Below are positions 8,944 to 17,049 of a DNA stretch of 64,000 bases, one piece after another; the first letter of the stretch is position 1, and each line of letters opens with the position of its first letter. The DNA is taken from contig NZ_NFHL01000001.1 in NCBI RefSeq assembly GCF_002161355.1, positions 310,001 to 374,000 of the forward strand, in the 5' to 3' direction. This DNA is from Lachnoclostridium sp. An76 (GTDB lineage Bacteria; Bacillota; Clostridia; Lachnospirales; Lachnospiraceae). The notes below the pieces were generated by a model that was not told the DNA's origin, did no database searches, and was given only the letters and a program-made list of their open reading frames with translations. A program made the position numbers and the translations under genes.

Positions 8944-9097
8944 ACCGTTTCTCCCTCCTTCTGTCACTCTCTGATTTTGTTCATTTTTCACATATTTTCT
9001 TTTTCAGTTTATCTTAATTATGTATCTTTGTATACAGCATCTCTGCATTTCCTATAAAATTTAGGAATCTGCAAAAAAAATACCGGGGATCGATTTC

Positions 9098-9585
9098 TCA
9101 TCTCCGTCTCCGAAACACCACCACTCCGCACACCATCAGCACGATCCCCGCACCCAGGATCCAGTATTTTGTCTCGTAGTCCGTCAGCATACCGAAGGGG
9201 TAAAGCTTTTTCATATATCTGTACCCCGCGCTTATGCCTGCCACATAGTATCCAAGCGGGATCATGTATCCCACGATGAGATTGTCGCTGACTGCGTAGG
9301 CAAAGCCCCCAGGCCTCCAAAGGCGATGACCTCTGCCATTGTCCCGAAATAATATTTCACCGGCTCCATCTCGCAGTCTCCCGCTCTCATCACCAACAGG
9401 AATATCAGGGTGAGGAGAGCCGAGAAAAGAAGGCTGAGCAGGATCCCCACCAGCGCCACATAAGTCTCCAGCACCTTTGCGCTCTGCGATGCATCCAGAT
9501 TGGAGATGCCAAGCACAAGGGGAGACACCGCGAGCAGCAGGGCGCTGAGCAGGAGATGCTGCCATGCATTATGCCTGAACTGCAC
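9098..9585 (-). pseudogene. Frameshifted ABC-2-type permease remnant
   Basis: Two overlapping frames make one broken membrane protein. The first frame (from a GTG at 9585) reads a start like ABC-2 permease subunits (MQFRHNAWQHLLL, with hydrophobic helices) and runs to FGGLGALP. The reading then must shift into the frame ending at 9098 (GGFAYAVSDNLIVGYMIPLG to VFRRRR). The shift coincides with a run of five C at 9306-9310; one more base there would restore the frame. The coding length, about 160 residues, is short for a permease and the middle appears missing, so decay by deletion is likely as well. No good start codon with a ribosome site is visible; a CTG at 9600 sits where an ATG would fit after AGGA. 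A sequencing error at the homopolymer is possible for the shift alone. Confidence 0.7.
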
Positions 9586-9630
9586 GTTTGTGATTTCCAG
9601 ATATAAATCCTATTTTCCTTCTACAAAGAT

Positions 9631-10683
9631 TTAAGACTTTCCGCAGAAAAATGAAACACTCACAAAAGCCCCTCCGTCCATGCCGTTGGCCACATTCAGG
9701 ACGCCTCCGTGCCTTTCGGCGATCACACGGCAGATATGCAGCCCGATGCCGAAATGCCCGCTTTTATATCCGTTTCCGTATCCGCTGCCTTGTCCTCCGC
9801 CGTCTGCCGCCGCTTCCCGGCTCCCGCGGAAATACGGTTCCGTGACTGACTTTCTTTTTCATCGAACCCCGGCCCGTCGTCATGTACATACAGGAAAAGC
9901 ATTTCTGTCTCTCTCTTATGATCCAGTGTGATCTCCACTCTGCTTTTCGCATAGCGCAGTGCATTGGAAAGCAGATTTTCCAGCACTTCCAGGAACAGCG
10001 ATCCATCCAGCCATAACGAGTCTTCTGCCGTATCTTTCTGATCCCCGTGCATGTCTTTTCCTTCCCCGCACAGGATCTGGATATCCCCGCAGCACCGTCA
10101 GAGGGGTGCGCATATCATGGGCAAACGCGGCATTGATCTCTTTCTGATCCTCGATCCTCCGCCACAACTCTTCCCGGTCCGCGACCACTTCTCTGCGCAT
10201 CCGTTCAAAGGTCCGGCACAGCTCTCCCATCTCGTCCCTGCTGTCATAGGAAATCTCAAAATCCAGATTCTTTCTCCCCATCTCCGCCGCGCCGTTTTTC
10301 AGGATCTCGCACGGACGCCTGAGCCGCATCCTGTAAAAGAGGACAGCCGCACAGACTGCCCCGCAGCCGGTAAGGATCCACGGCGCTGCATTTGACAGGA
10401 GCTGCAAAAGCCGGATCTCCACGCGCTCTCCATCAGAAAGCAGGTACATCGCCGCCTCTGTCCCGGAATAATAGATATTCCCGGCGATCCTCTCCCTGTA
10501 TACATCCACTCCGTAAGGGTACAGGATCTCATTGCACCGGCTGATGCAGAGCTGCTGTATGAGCCAGGAGCAGACAAACGCAGCAAAAAAGGCCAGCAGC
10601 AAATATGCTGCCAGCGCCCATTTTACAGAAAGATCCTGTATCCGATGCCTGATCTGTCCTATCTTTTCGTCGATCCAATCCAC
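9631..10683 (-). pseudogene. Broken sensor histidine kinase
   Basis: The pieces lie in three frames but in correct order. From a GTG near 10683 the first frame encodes a transmembrane helix (WALAAYLLLAFFAAFVCSWL), an extracellular loop, a second helix, a HAMP-like linker and the phospho-acceptor box AAFAHDMRTPLTVLRGY. After about 10100 the frame shifts; the second frame carries the N box (LENLLSNALRYA) and the G1 box (HDDGPGFDE). Near 9851-9859, in A/T runs, it shifts again; the third frame carries GHFGIGLHICRVIAERHGG and ends at TAA 9631-9633. The second dimerisation helix also seems missing at the first break. A functional kinase is unlikely. It follows a deleted response regulator and precedes a broken permease, so the whole sensing/transport locus is degenerating. 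Confidence 0.8.
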
Positions 10684-10967
10684 TGATACCCCACTCCCCA
10701 TACCGTGCGGATCACTTCCTGATCCGTATATTCTGCGATCTTATTCCTGATCCGGCGGACATGCTCTGCCACGATCGAACTGTCGCCGGATGCGTCATAT
10801 CCCCGGACGTTTTCATAGATCCTCATATCCGGACCGCACCGGATCCTGTCAAGCGCCTCCATCCCGCCTCCGGCTGTGATCACCTCATATCCCTGGAGCT
10901 CAAAATAATCCTTCAAAAGAAGTACGATCCCTTCCTCATCATCCGCGACCAGAATCCTCTGTCCCAT
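10659..10967 (-). pseudogene. OmpR-type response regulator with large internal deletion
   Basis: The frame is intact but encodes only 102 residues, where OmpR-family regulators have about 220-240. Residues 1-47 are the start of a receiver domain (RILVADDEEGIVLLLKDYF, with the acidic pocket DDEE). After GPD the text jumps directly to the end of a winged-helix DNA-binding domain (RIYENVRGYDASGDSSIV to GVGYQWIG). The phospho-acceptor aspartate, the rest of the receiver and the first half of the winged helix are gone, roughly 110-130 residues. AGAAGGGA lies before the ATG at 10967. It overlaps the kinase remnant by 25 bases, the normal arrangement for such pairs. It probably cannot be phosphorylated; residual DNA binding is doubtful. 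Confidence 0.75.
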
Positions 10968-11086
10968 ATCGCATCCCTTCTCTTCCTGCCTTTTTTGAAA
11001 GAATATTTTACCAGGCAATTTCCTATATTTTTCCTATGATACTGAAATTCTTTTCAGATCCTCTGTTTCAGACCAGGATCCAGCCC

Positions 11087-12133
11087 TCACGCCCTGGCAC
11101 GGCTTCTCTTATCCCCTATCCGGACGGCGATCACTGTGACCAGGCTCACCACGAGCAGGAAATAGAAATTGATCCCCCGGCTCACCAGCATGGACGGGAT
11201 CAGGTACATCCCGGTAAATACATGGGCGAACACCGCCTGGTACATCAGCTCTGTGATCCCCTGCGCTCCGGGCAGCGGAAGCATATCCACCGCGATGTAC
11301 ACCGACGCCTGGAGAAGGATCACCTTCATGGCGGAAGTCCCCTCCAGCCCGAATCCAAGGTATACCATATAAGTGAGCACAAACACGCTGCACCTCTGCA
11401 GGAATGTCACAAAAATGATAAACGCCAGCTTCCCTTTATGCGCTTTCAGCCAGGTCACTGCATTCCCGTAGCTGTCGATAAATTCCCGGATCTTCCCTTC
11501 CCGCTTGTCTGAGGGTTTCCATATTTTCATGCGGATCAGAAGCCCTTCAAAGAGCATGGCTGCCTTTAAGATCACTTTCGGGAACAGCATGACTCCCAGG
11601 ATAATGATCACAAGGATCACATTCAGCGACAGTCCCAGGAGATAAAGCGGAAAATATTTCCCCATTTCTCCGGTAAGGGGATGAAACCATAAGAGCAGGA
11701 TCCCGAATCCCATGACTACCAGCACGAATTTGTACGCCACTGCCACGGTCATGAGCACGACCGTGCTGTCAGAGCCCCGGTTCCCATCCTTATTCATGTA
11801 GTAAAGCTGTACGGGCTGGCCGCCGGAAGCGGACGGAGTGATCCCCGAATAGAAAAACCCGATGAAGGAGTACTGGATGCACCGGAACAGGGAACTGCCT
11901 TTCCCGCCGCTCTTATGTGCTTTCATAGACCGCAGGAGATACCAGATCATATAGCCTTCCGCGCACACGAAAAACACCGCAAGCCCCACCGCCGGGATCA
12001 GGTACAGCGGCGACATCTCTGCCACGGCATGAGCGATCTCCGACAGGTTTCGCCCGCTGAAGAGCGCATAAAAAGTCATCAGCATGATCACAAGGAAGAG
12101 CCCGATCTGAAGAGCCCTTTTTCTGGCACTCAT
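11087..12133 (-). CDS. Lysylphosphatidylglycerol-synthase transmembrane (YbhN/AglD2-like) flippase-domain protein
   Basis: This 348-residue integral membrane protein has about eight hydrophobic helices and the family hallmarks FFYSGITPSASGGQPVQLYY near 100 and MLPLPGAQGITE near 290. It belongs to the LPG_synthase_TM superfamily, which covers the flippase half of MprF and stand-alone YbhN-type proteins; these are thought to move lipids or lipid-linked sugars across the membrane. There is no C-terminal aminoacyl-transferase domain, so it does not make lysyl-phosphatidylglycerol itself. The start at 12133 overlaps the stop of the upstream gene as ATGA. With a GT2 glycosyltransferase and a papain-fold protein upstream, it may serve an envelope glycolipid pathway; the substrate is unknown. 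Confidence 0.88.
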   Translation of the reverse strand: MSARKRALQIGLFLVIMLMTFYALFSGRNLSEIAHAVAEMSPLYLIPAVGLAVFFVCAEGYMIWYLLRSMKAHKSGGKGSSLFRCIQYSFIGFFYSGITPSASGGQPVQLYYMNKDGNRGSDSTVVLMTVAVAYKFVLVVMGFGILLLWFHPLTGEMGKYFPLYLLGLSLNVILVIIILGVMLFPKVILKAAMLFEGLLIRMKIWKPSDKREGKIREFIDSYGNAVTWLKAHKGKLAFIIFVTFLQRCSVFVLTYMVYLGFGLEGTSAMKVILLQASVYIAVDMLPLPGAQGITELMYQAVFAHVFTGMYLIPSMLVSRGINFYFLLVVSLVTVIAVRIGDKRSRARA

Positions 12134-12777
12134 GTTCTGTCCCCCCTATTCCGCATATTCTGATATGCGGGCTTTATATACGCTGTACCGGCAAATGCCG
12201 GACGGGCGAGATGGAATACCGGGAGTCTTTTCAGTTCCGGCTCCTTCCTTACCGCATCCGCCAGTTCTCTTAAGCTTCCCTCAAATATCTTCTGCTTATC
12301 CCTGTACTCGTAGAAATCCTTCGGCGTGACGAGAGAAAAATGTTTCCCCCATCTGCAGACGCCCGCCTCTTCCAGAAGCCTGGCGATGTAGGAAGAACAG
12401 GTATAGTGATCCTTCTGGTAAAACGGCCTGTTCATCAGGATGAACGGCAGTCCCAGCACTGCGTAGTGATATCGGAACCTTCTTTTCATGGCTTTCCTTA
12501 ACTCGTTCTCTATATATTTTTTCTGCTCTGCCGTGCACTCCATGCTGCACACCATATAATCCGCATCCGGGAATGCCCGCAGGATCTTCCTCTTATCTTC
12601 CTTCTCGAAGCCCGCGATCAGCGGGATGGAAGGGTGTCTCCGCCCGATGCTGTACGCCTCTTCAAGATAAGGATCCAGTCCCACTGCCACATGGATATAT
12701 TTCTGCCGGATGGTCCTGCGGATGATCCCCGCGAAAAAACCCGGGGTATCGACAAAGGCGATATAGATCTGTGCCAT
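12130..12777 (-). CDS. Permuted NlpC/P60 (YiiX/YebB-like) cysteine-hydrolase-fold protein
   Basis: This 215-residue protein has no clear signal peptide. It has the permuted papain-like order, with a histidine in YIHVAVGLD at about 28 preceding a cysteine in YTCSSYIARLLEEAG at about 127. That order and spacing fit the YiiX/YebB-like NlpC/P60 group, but the assignment rests on a few motifs. If active it would cleave an amide or thioester bond; the substrate is unknown. The ribosome site (GGGAGG) is 11-12 bases before the ATG. Its stop overlaps the start of the flippase-like gene, so the two are co-translated. The GT2 glycosyltransferase gene lies just upstream, separated by a short tandem repeat. 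Confidence 0.65.
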   Translation of the reverse strand: MAQIYIAFVDTPGFFAGIIRRTIRQKYIHVAVGLDPYLEEAYSIGRRHPSIPLIAGFEKEDKRKILRAFPDADYMVCSMECTAEQKKYIENELRKAMKRRFRYHYAVLGLPFILMNRPFYQKDHYTCSSYIARLLEEAGVCRWGKHFSLVTPKDFYEYRDKQKIFEGSLRELADAVRKEPELKRLPVFHLARPAFAGTAYIKPAYQNMRNRGDRT

Positions 12778-12812
12778 AAGTATGTATGCCTCCCTCTTCT
12801 GTATCTATCTTT

Positions 12813-12921
12813 CTGCCGGAACTGACAGCTCTTCCTGCCGGACTGACAGCTCCTCTGACTGGGACTGACAGCTCCTCCTACTGGAACTGACAGATCTTCC
12901 TACTGGAACTGATAGATCTTC
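12813..12921 (-). repeat. Five tandem copies of a 22-bp unit seeded by the 3' end of the glycosyltransferase gene
   Basis: Copies lie at 12900-12921, 12878-12899, 12856-12877, 12835-12855 (21 bases) and 12813-12834. On the minus strand the unit is GAAGATCTATCAGTTCCAG followed by TAG; copy 1 encodes the last residues of the glycosyltransferase (KIYQFQ, stop). Later copies diverge gradually and copies 3-5 lose the stop. The pattern fits slippage duplication of a coding end into the 3' flank. Confidence 0.9.
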
Positions 12922-13940
12922 CGGGCGAACCGGTAACCTCCGACCGTCAGTTTGCCTCCCAGTTTCCCCGGCAGGTATGTCAGGCCGCTCAGTGTAGAGT
13001 ATCTCAGCCGGTAATAAAGCGCTGCATTGTATGCTTTGATACTGTTCCACATGTCTTTTCTCTTCTGCTCCGCCTCCGCTGTCCTGATCAGGAGAAGATG
13101 GATGGATGAAATAGACAGCATGACAGAGATATTCCGGGTCATATAGACCGCCAGTTTCGGATACTTCTCCTTCACAGCCTGAAGATCCACGCTTTTTGCC
13201 ACCAGATCTGTCACACGGATCTGCTGGTCGATCCGTTTCATGAGCACTTTTTCATTGACTGACTGGTCCTCGCGCCCAAGATAATAGTGGTACAGATCCA
13301 GATCCATATAACAGATGCTCTCCACATACGGAAGCGGCTGATAAGAAAACAGATTGTCAACATAAAACGTATGCTCGGGCAGCTTCACGCCGGATCTTCT
13401 CAGGACGTCCGTGCGGAACATCAGCGAGTGCATGATCAGGTACTGGGACGGCTTAAACCGCCCGATATCATTCCATGTGCACATTTCTTCCTTCGGGAAG
13501 ATATTCCGGTAATCCATCACGCGGCTCTTCCCCTCATCCAGATGGTCGTACACATAATTACATACAAAAAGATCCGGTATCTCCTGCCCGGAATCCCTGT
13601 TTCCGTCCGCGCAGAAATCTTTTATCTTCTTAAGGAGTTTCAGGTACGCCTCCCTATCCAGCCAGTCATCGGAATCCACCACTTTATAATAGATCCCCCG
13701 CGCCAGTTCCAGACCTTTGTTTACCCCGGAGCCGTGGCCGCCGTTTTCCTTATGAACCGCCCGCACGATGTCAGGATACTTTAGCTGATATTCATCCGCG
13801 ATCTCAGCCGTCCTGTCCGTGGAGCCGTCATTGACGAGGATGATCTCCACATCCCTTCCTCCTTCCAGGAGCGTATCCACGCACCGCCTCATATAATTTT
13901 CCGAATTGTAACACGGAACTGCAAATGTAATGTATTTCAC
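12900..13940 (-). CDS. Glycosyltransferase family 2 protein
   Basis: This 346-residue protein has a GT-A fold at the N-terminus: FAVPCYNSENYMRRCVDTLL, then IILVNDGSTDRT, and the metal-binding VVDSDDWLD near 90, the DxD equivalent. It transfers a sugar from a nucleotide donor to an acceptor, most often a cell-surface polymer or lipid; donor and acceptor cannot be told. There is no membrane helix, so it is cytosolic. It heads a three-gene group with the papain-fold protein and the flippase-like membrane protein. Its stop codon lies in the first copy of a 22-bp tandem repeat. Upstream, a 10-bp direct repeat at 14038-14070 may be a regulator site. Confidence 0.92.
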   Translation of the reverse strand: MKYITFAVPCYNSENYMRRCVDTLLEGGRDVEIILVNDGSTDRTAEIADEYQLKYPDIVRAVHKENGGHGSGVNKGLELARGIYYKVVDSDDWLDREAYLKLLKKIKDFCADGNRDSGQEIPDLFVCNYVYDHLDEGKSRVMDYRNIFPKEEMCTWNDIGRFKPSQYLIMHSLMFRTDVLRRSGVKLPEHTFYVDNLFSYQPLPYVESICYMDLDLYHYYLGREDQSVNEKVLMKRIDQQIRVTDLVAKSVDLQAVKEKYPKLAVYMTRNISVMLSISSIHLLLIRTAEAEQKRKDMWNSIKAYNAALYYRLRYSTLSGLTYLPGKLGGKLTVGGYRFARKIYQFQ

Positions 13941-14037
13941 AGATAAGCCCTCCTCTTTCCTTTATCTCCTTGTATCTGTCCGCGGAAGCACTCTCCCGCA
14001 GTAACTCCTGTCTTTACGGTCTTATTGTAAAAAAGCC

Positions 14038-14071
14038 TTCTTAAGATAACCGCAAGTTAATTCTTAAGATT
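14038..14071. promoter_or_regulatory. Direct repeat TTCTTAAGAT x2, possible regulator site
   Basis: TTCTTAAGAT occurs at 14038-14047 and 14061-14070, 23 bases apart, each containing the palindrome TCTTAAGA. The site lies upstream of the glycosyltransferase gene in an AT-rich gap. Two direct repeats about two helical turns apart suit a dimeric OmpR-type regulator, but no regulator can be named. Confidence 0.35.
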
Positions 14072-14107
14072 TTGAAAAGATTTGTGAAATAATGTAAAAA
14101 GAGAGAG

Positions 14108-14263
14108 CTATCTGTTAAATCTGAGCAGGGCTCTGTCTGCCGCGGACCAGAGTCCGGATATCACAAACATCAGCGCTCCGATCGGCACTATGATCATCAC
14201 CAGAAGCGCAAGAAGGACCCAGCTTAGCGCCCTGCACATCCGTCTGTCTTTTTTCTGCTTCAT
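14108..14263 (-). CDS. 51-residue single-pass membrane protein
   Basis: This short gene has a strong ribosome site (GGAGGAAATAGAAA before the ATG at 14263) and ends with TAG at 14108. The product starts MKQKKDRRMCRALSW and then has one hydrophobic helix (VLLALLVMIIVPIGALMFVI) followed by a short amphipathic tail ending in RFNR. The basic N-terminus favours an inside location. I do not recognise a family. The strong initiation site and clean hydrophobic profile make it a credible gene despite its size. It is divergent from the acidic membrane-protein gene at 14489. Confidence 0.6.
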   Translation of the reverse strand: MKQKKDRRMCRALSWVLLALLVMIIVPIGALMFVISGLWSAADRALLRFNR

Positions 14264-14426
14264 TTTCTATTTCCTCCTACTGTCAGTGAATCTCTGTTTC
14301 CTGTCTGCATATTTATGGTAACAGAATCCGTAAGGATGCTTCCATTCAGACAGCTTACAATTCTCCCTGACTGGCTTACACTTTTGTAAGATGTATAAAA
14401 TCTTTTTGAAATTTTGAAATGAAACC

Positions 14427-14455
14427 TTGTACTGAATAAGAAAAAGTTATAACAT
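14427..14455 (+). promoter_or_regulatory. Probable sigma-A promoter for the 14489 gene
   Basis: TTGTAC at 14427-14432 is followed by TATAAC at 14448-14453 (15-base spacer) or TAACAT at 14450-14455 (17-base spacer), about 35 bases before the ATG. Confidence 0.5.
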
Positions 14456-14488
14456 AAGGGAAGTTTTTTCGGAAAGCGAGGAAAGAAC

Positions 14489-15259
14489 ATGAAACATGAA
14501 ACAGATTTTTCAGATATATTTGATGATGATTTTGAAGTGACTTATGAAGACGGCTGGGAGGATGTCCCTGACTCATACAGCAGCAGGCGCAGTCCGGCCC
14601 GCCGCGCAGATCACGGGACATTCCGCCGCGAAAATGAGAACAGCTATGAGGCGGACAGCATATACGAGGACCGCTATGGAGATGACAGCTCATATGAGGA
14701 CAGGGATGAGGAAGCTCCCCTCTCCGCCCGGCGGAGGAGCAGAAGAGGTGTGCCACTCGCAGCCCCCATCCGCAGAGGAGGCCGGGCACTGTCCCGCGCC
14801 GCTGCCGCCCTCATCCGCTGTCTTACCGCGGTCCTGTTCCTGGCGACAGCAGCCTATGTGACCTATACATTCTGGAGGGCAAGCACGCCCTATGGTGATA
14901 TCCTGGAGTCTGTCCGCACACGGAAGATCTCCATGACACTGGCAGCCTATCTCTGTGTGGCAGCGATCTTCCTGCTCTTTGAATTTATTGCGCTGCTCTG
15001 GTCCATGACAAGAGTGCGCGTGAGGGATGAACTGGGATATCGAAAAGAAGATACCGGACGGGGGCTTGTCTCCTTTCTGCTTGTTTTTGCCTCGTCCTAT
15101 CTCGCTTTTCTTCTGTACCGTTTCCTGCCGGAGACACCGGAGATCCTGTACGGACTGAAAGGCGCGCTGGAAGTCTACGGCTCTATGCACAATATGCTCT
15201 TCGGATTCTGCGCCGCTGGTGTAGTATCCTGCCTTGTGCGCAGATATTTCTCGCATTAG
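14489..15259 (+). CDS. Membrane protein with acidic low-complexity N-terminus, unknown function
   Basis: This 256-residue protein has about 75 N-terminal residues that are strongly acidic and tyrosine-rich with repeated YED-type motifs (YEDGWED, IYEDRYGDD, SYEDRDEE). A basic patch (ARRRSRRG) comes next. Four hydrophobic helices follow: LIRCLTAVLFLATAAYVTY, LAAYLCVAAIFLLFEFIALL, LVSFLLVFASSYLAFLLY and MLFGFCAAGVVSCLV. The ribosome site is GAGGAAAG. It is one of only five plus-strand genes here (four intact others: rqcH, prs, tmcAL). I do not recognise a family; the layered charge suggests a cytosolic acidic tail on a four-helix membrane core. Confidence 0.8.
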   Translation: MKHETDFSDIFDDDFEVTYEDGWEDVPDSYSSRRSPARRADHGTFRRENENSYEADSIYEDRYGDDSSYEDRDEEAPLSARRRSRRGVPLAAPIRRGGRALSRAAAALIRCLTAVLFLATAAYVTYTFWRASTPYGDILESVRTRKISMTLAAYLCVAAIFLLFEFIALLWSMTRVRVRDELGYRKEDTGRGLVSFLLVFASSYLAFLLYRFLPETPEILYGLKGALEVYGSMHNMLFGFCAAGVVSCLVRRYFSH

Positions 15260-15273
15260 ATCTCGCACACTAG

Positions 15274-15310
15274 TACTTGTCAGGTTAAACGTTAATACTT
15301 GTCAGATTAA
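15274..15310. repeat. 15-bp direct repeats beside the recombinase gene
   Basis: TACTTGTCAGGTTAA at 15274-15288 and TACTTGTCAGATTAA at 15296-15310 differ at one base and are 22 bases apart. They fill the gap between the stop of the plus-strand membrane-protein gene and the stop of the recombinase gene. They could be recombinase binding sites or a chance duplication. Confidence 0.6.
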
Positions 15311-15320
15311 TGGCAGTGCA

Positions 15321-16274
15321 TCACCGCGGGCTCTCGATCCGTATCTTCACCAGCTCATCCGCCTTTCTTCTAAGGTTTCCCCGGTAACTTACCCCTTTGT
15401 ATCTACGGATCTGCTGCTGCGTCCGCCCCATCTGCTCTGCCACCTGCCCCGGAGTCGCCCCATAGGAAAACAGGTTAAACGCGCAGCAGTTCCTTACCGC
15501 CTCAGCACTGTACTGGCTGATCCCGGCTTTCTGACAGTATTTTTTCATCATACGGCTGATGTACATCGTATTCAGCCGTCTTCCGCTCCTGTTATAGAAA
15601 AGGCTTGGATGCACTTCCCTCTGATCCAGATACTCCATCAGTATCGCCCACGCATCCGGAGGGATATAGCACGGCTCTCTCCTCTCCGGGATCAGGACGT
15701 ATCCATCCTCCCCGTACAGTACGAGATCATCTGGGCCGTTCAGCTCTGTGATCTCCGTAGAGGAAAGCCCGGCCCGGTACATAAGGGTCAGCATCGTATA
15801 AGCTGCCAGGTCGTCTGCCGCAGCTTTCAGAAGAGCGTCCATATCCTCCACGGGAATGGATCTTGCAAGTCCTTTTTCCTTTTCCATATTTTTGAGATAG
15901 GGGTAAAACCAGTCCCTGTACACCGCGTCATGCCCGGCCTCTTCTTCCGCAAATTTAAAAAAGGAATGAAGCTCCCGGAACTTCTTTGTCACAGTAAGCG
16001 GGCTTATTTTCCCACTCTCCGCCCGCTCTTTCATATAGGCATAATAGCGGTCTGCGTCCCCTTTCTCCGTATCTTCGGCTTTTTTCCCGCAGAAACGGCA
16101 GAATTCCATGATATCCGACCAGTATGACGCTTCCGTAGTGTGGCTCTTAAATCTTTTCCTGAACATTTCCCACAGATTTTTATTGACAAATTCTTCAGGT
16201 ACGTTTTGGCTCATCCGGCCTGCCTCCCCTGCCTTGTGCGAAATATTTTTTGATTTGTTATTAGTATTATTCAT
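15321..16274 (-). CDS. Tyrosine-recombinase-family protein lacking both conserved histidines
   Basis: This 317-residue protein has a SAM-like N-terminal core-binding domain (about 35-140) and a C-terminal catalytic-domain fold. The first arginine region is recognisable (LMYRAGLSSTEITEL). Box II reads AEAVRNCCAFNLFSYGATPG, with the second arginine but glutamate where the H of HxLR is expected. The usual LGH reads MGR, followed by the tyrosine region QQIRRYKG. Thus the arginines and tyrosine remain while both histidines are replaced. It may be a weak recombinase or a DNA-binding regulator. No integrated element, attachment site or excisionase gene is visible next to it. It lies tail-to-tail with the 14489 gene. 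Confidence 0.85.
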   Translation of the reverse strand: MNNTNNKSKNISHKAGEAGRMSQNVPEEFVNKNLWEMFRKRFKSHTTEASYWSDIMEFCRFCGKKAEDTEKGDADRYYAYMKERAESGKISPLTVTKKFRELHSFFKFAEEEAGHDAVYRDWFYPYLKNMEKEKGLARSIPVEDMDALLKAAADDLAAYTMLTLMYRAGLSSTEITELNGPDDLVLYGEDGYVLIPERREPCYIPPDAWAILMEYLDQREVHPSLFYNRSGRRLNTMYISRMMKKYCQKAGISQYSAEAVRNCCAFNLFSYGATPGQVAEQMGRTQQQIRRYKGVSYRGNLRRKADELVKIRIESPR

Positions 16275-16351
16275 ACTATAACATTTAGTTCTGTATTTAT
16301 CAACTGTTATCTGGTCATTACCGGGAAATTTCTCCCTGTTATGAACGAAAA

Positions 16352-16395
16352 GACCTTACTGATCCTCAGCTTTATTTCTGAAGATCAGTAAGGCC
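16352..16395 (-). terminator. Terminator of the ECF S-component gene
   Basis: An 18-base near-perfect stem (GACCTTACTGATCCTCAG with CTGAAGATCAGTAAGGCC, one mismatch and one wobble) with an 8-base loop. It is followed on the minus strand by TTTT. It lies 20 bases after the stop of the S-component gene. Confidence 0.85.
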
Positions 16396-16415
16396 TTTAT
16401 ATGATCCGATCATTT

Positions 16416-16976
16416 TTACTCAGCAGCTTCTTCTTTCCTGTGCGTGTGGAAATGTACAAGCCCTGTCCTGCCGAGCGCCACCATAACTGTCGGGATCAGG
16501 ACCAGCTGTATGATGATCCCGGGCACTGCGTTAAAAAACGCGCCTGCCAGGAACATTTTCATCGTAAAGGTACCTCCGGACACTCCAAGCAGGATCATCT
16601 GCGCTGCTGCCCACACGATGCGCCCTGCTATCATGGCTCCGATCAGAGCACGGTAAAGGGAAATGATACATTTCCATCGCGAAAACGAGTATATCAGCCC
16701 GATCACCAGCCCGTAAGTCATGAGTTCAAATGCCATGGCGGTCCCTGTGGGGAAAAGTACCGGCATCCCGAAGACCAGATACCGCACCAGAGGAAGGATG
16801 AAACCGAGCACTGCCCCATACTGCCATCCGCAGATCAGCCCGCACAGGAGCACCGGGATATGCATCGGAAGCATCATATTCCCGACCTGGGGGATCTGAC
16901 CTGTCAAAAACGGCAGGACCATCCCGATCGCCAGGAACATGGCGGACAGGGTCAGTTTTTTTGTCGTCTTTCCCAT
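16416..16976 (-). CDS. ECF transporter S component, substrate unknown
   Basis: This 186-residue hydrophobic protein has five or six transmembrane helices. The segment MHIPVLLCGLICGWQYGAVL near 38-57, followed by a loop with FPTGTAMAFELMTYG, matches substrate-binding (S) subunits of group II ECF transporters. These rely on a shared EcfA-EcfA'-EcfT module encoded elsewhere; none is in this window. The C-terminus is charged with histidines (HFHTHRKEEAAE). No riboswitch can fit in the 73-base gap upstream, so there is no regulatory clue to the vitamin or metal imported. Downstream it ends at a strong terminator. Confidence 0.85.
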   Translation of the reverse strand: MGKTTKKLTLSAMFLAIGMVLPFLTGQIPQVGNMMLPMHIPVLLCGLICGWQYGAVLGFILPLVRYLVFGMPVLFPTGTAMAFELMTYGLVIGLIYSFSRWKCIISLYRALIGAMIAGRIVWAAAQMILLGVSGGTFTMKMFLAGAFFNAVPGIIIQLVLIPTVMVALGRTGLVHFHTHRKEEAAE

Positions 16977-17049
16977 ATTGCTTTTCTCTCCTTTTTATCA
17001 GATTTTCTGTTATCTGCGCGGCGCCGCCCTTTTCATCCCGCGCAGCGCC

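Noticed and set aside
12805-13050. Open frame rich in ELSVPAER/RQEELSV repeats
   Set aside because: It is the 22-bp tandem repeat and the glycosyltransferase 3' end read in another frame; no ribosome site.
15321-16274. Possible prophage or integrative element marked by the recombinase
   Set aside because: No other phage or conjugation genes nearby and catalytic histidines are missing.
16977-17049. Vitamin riboswitch for the ECF S component
   Set aside because: Only 73 bases are available and no structured aptamer pattern is visible.
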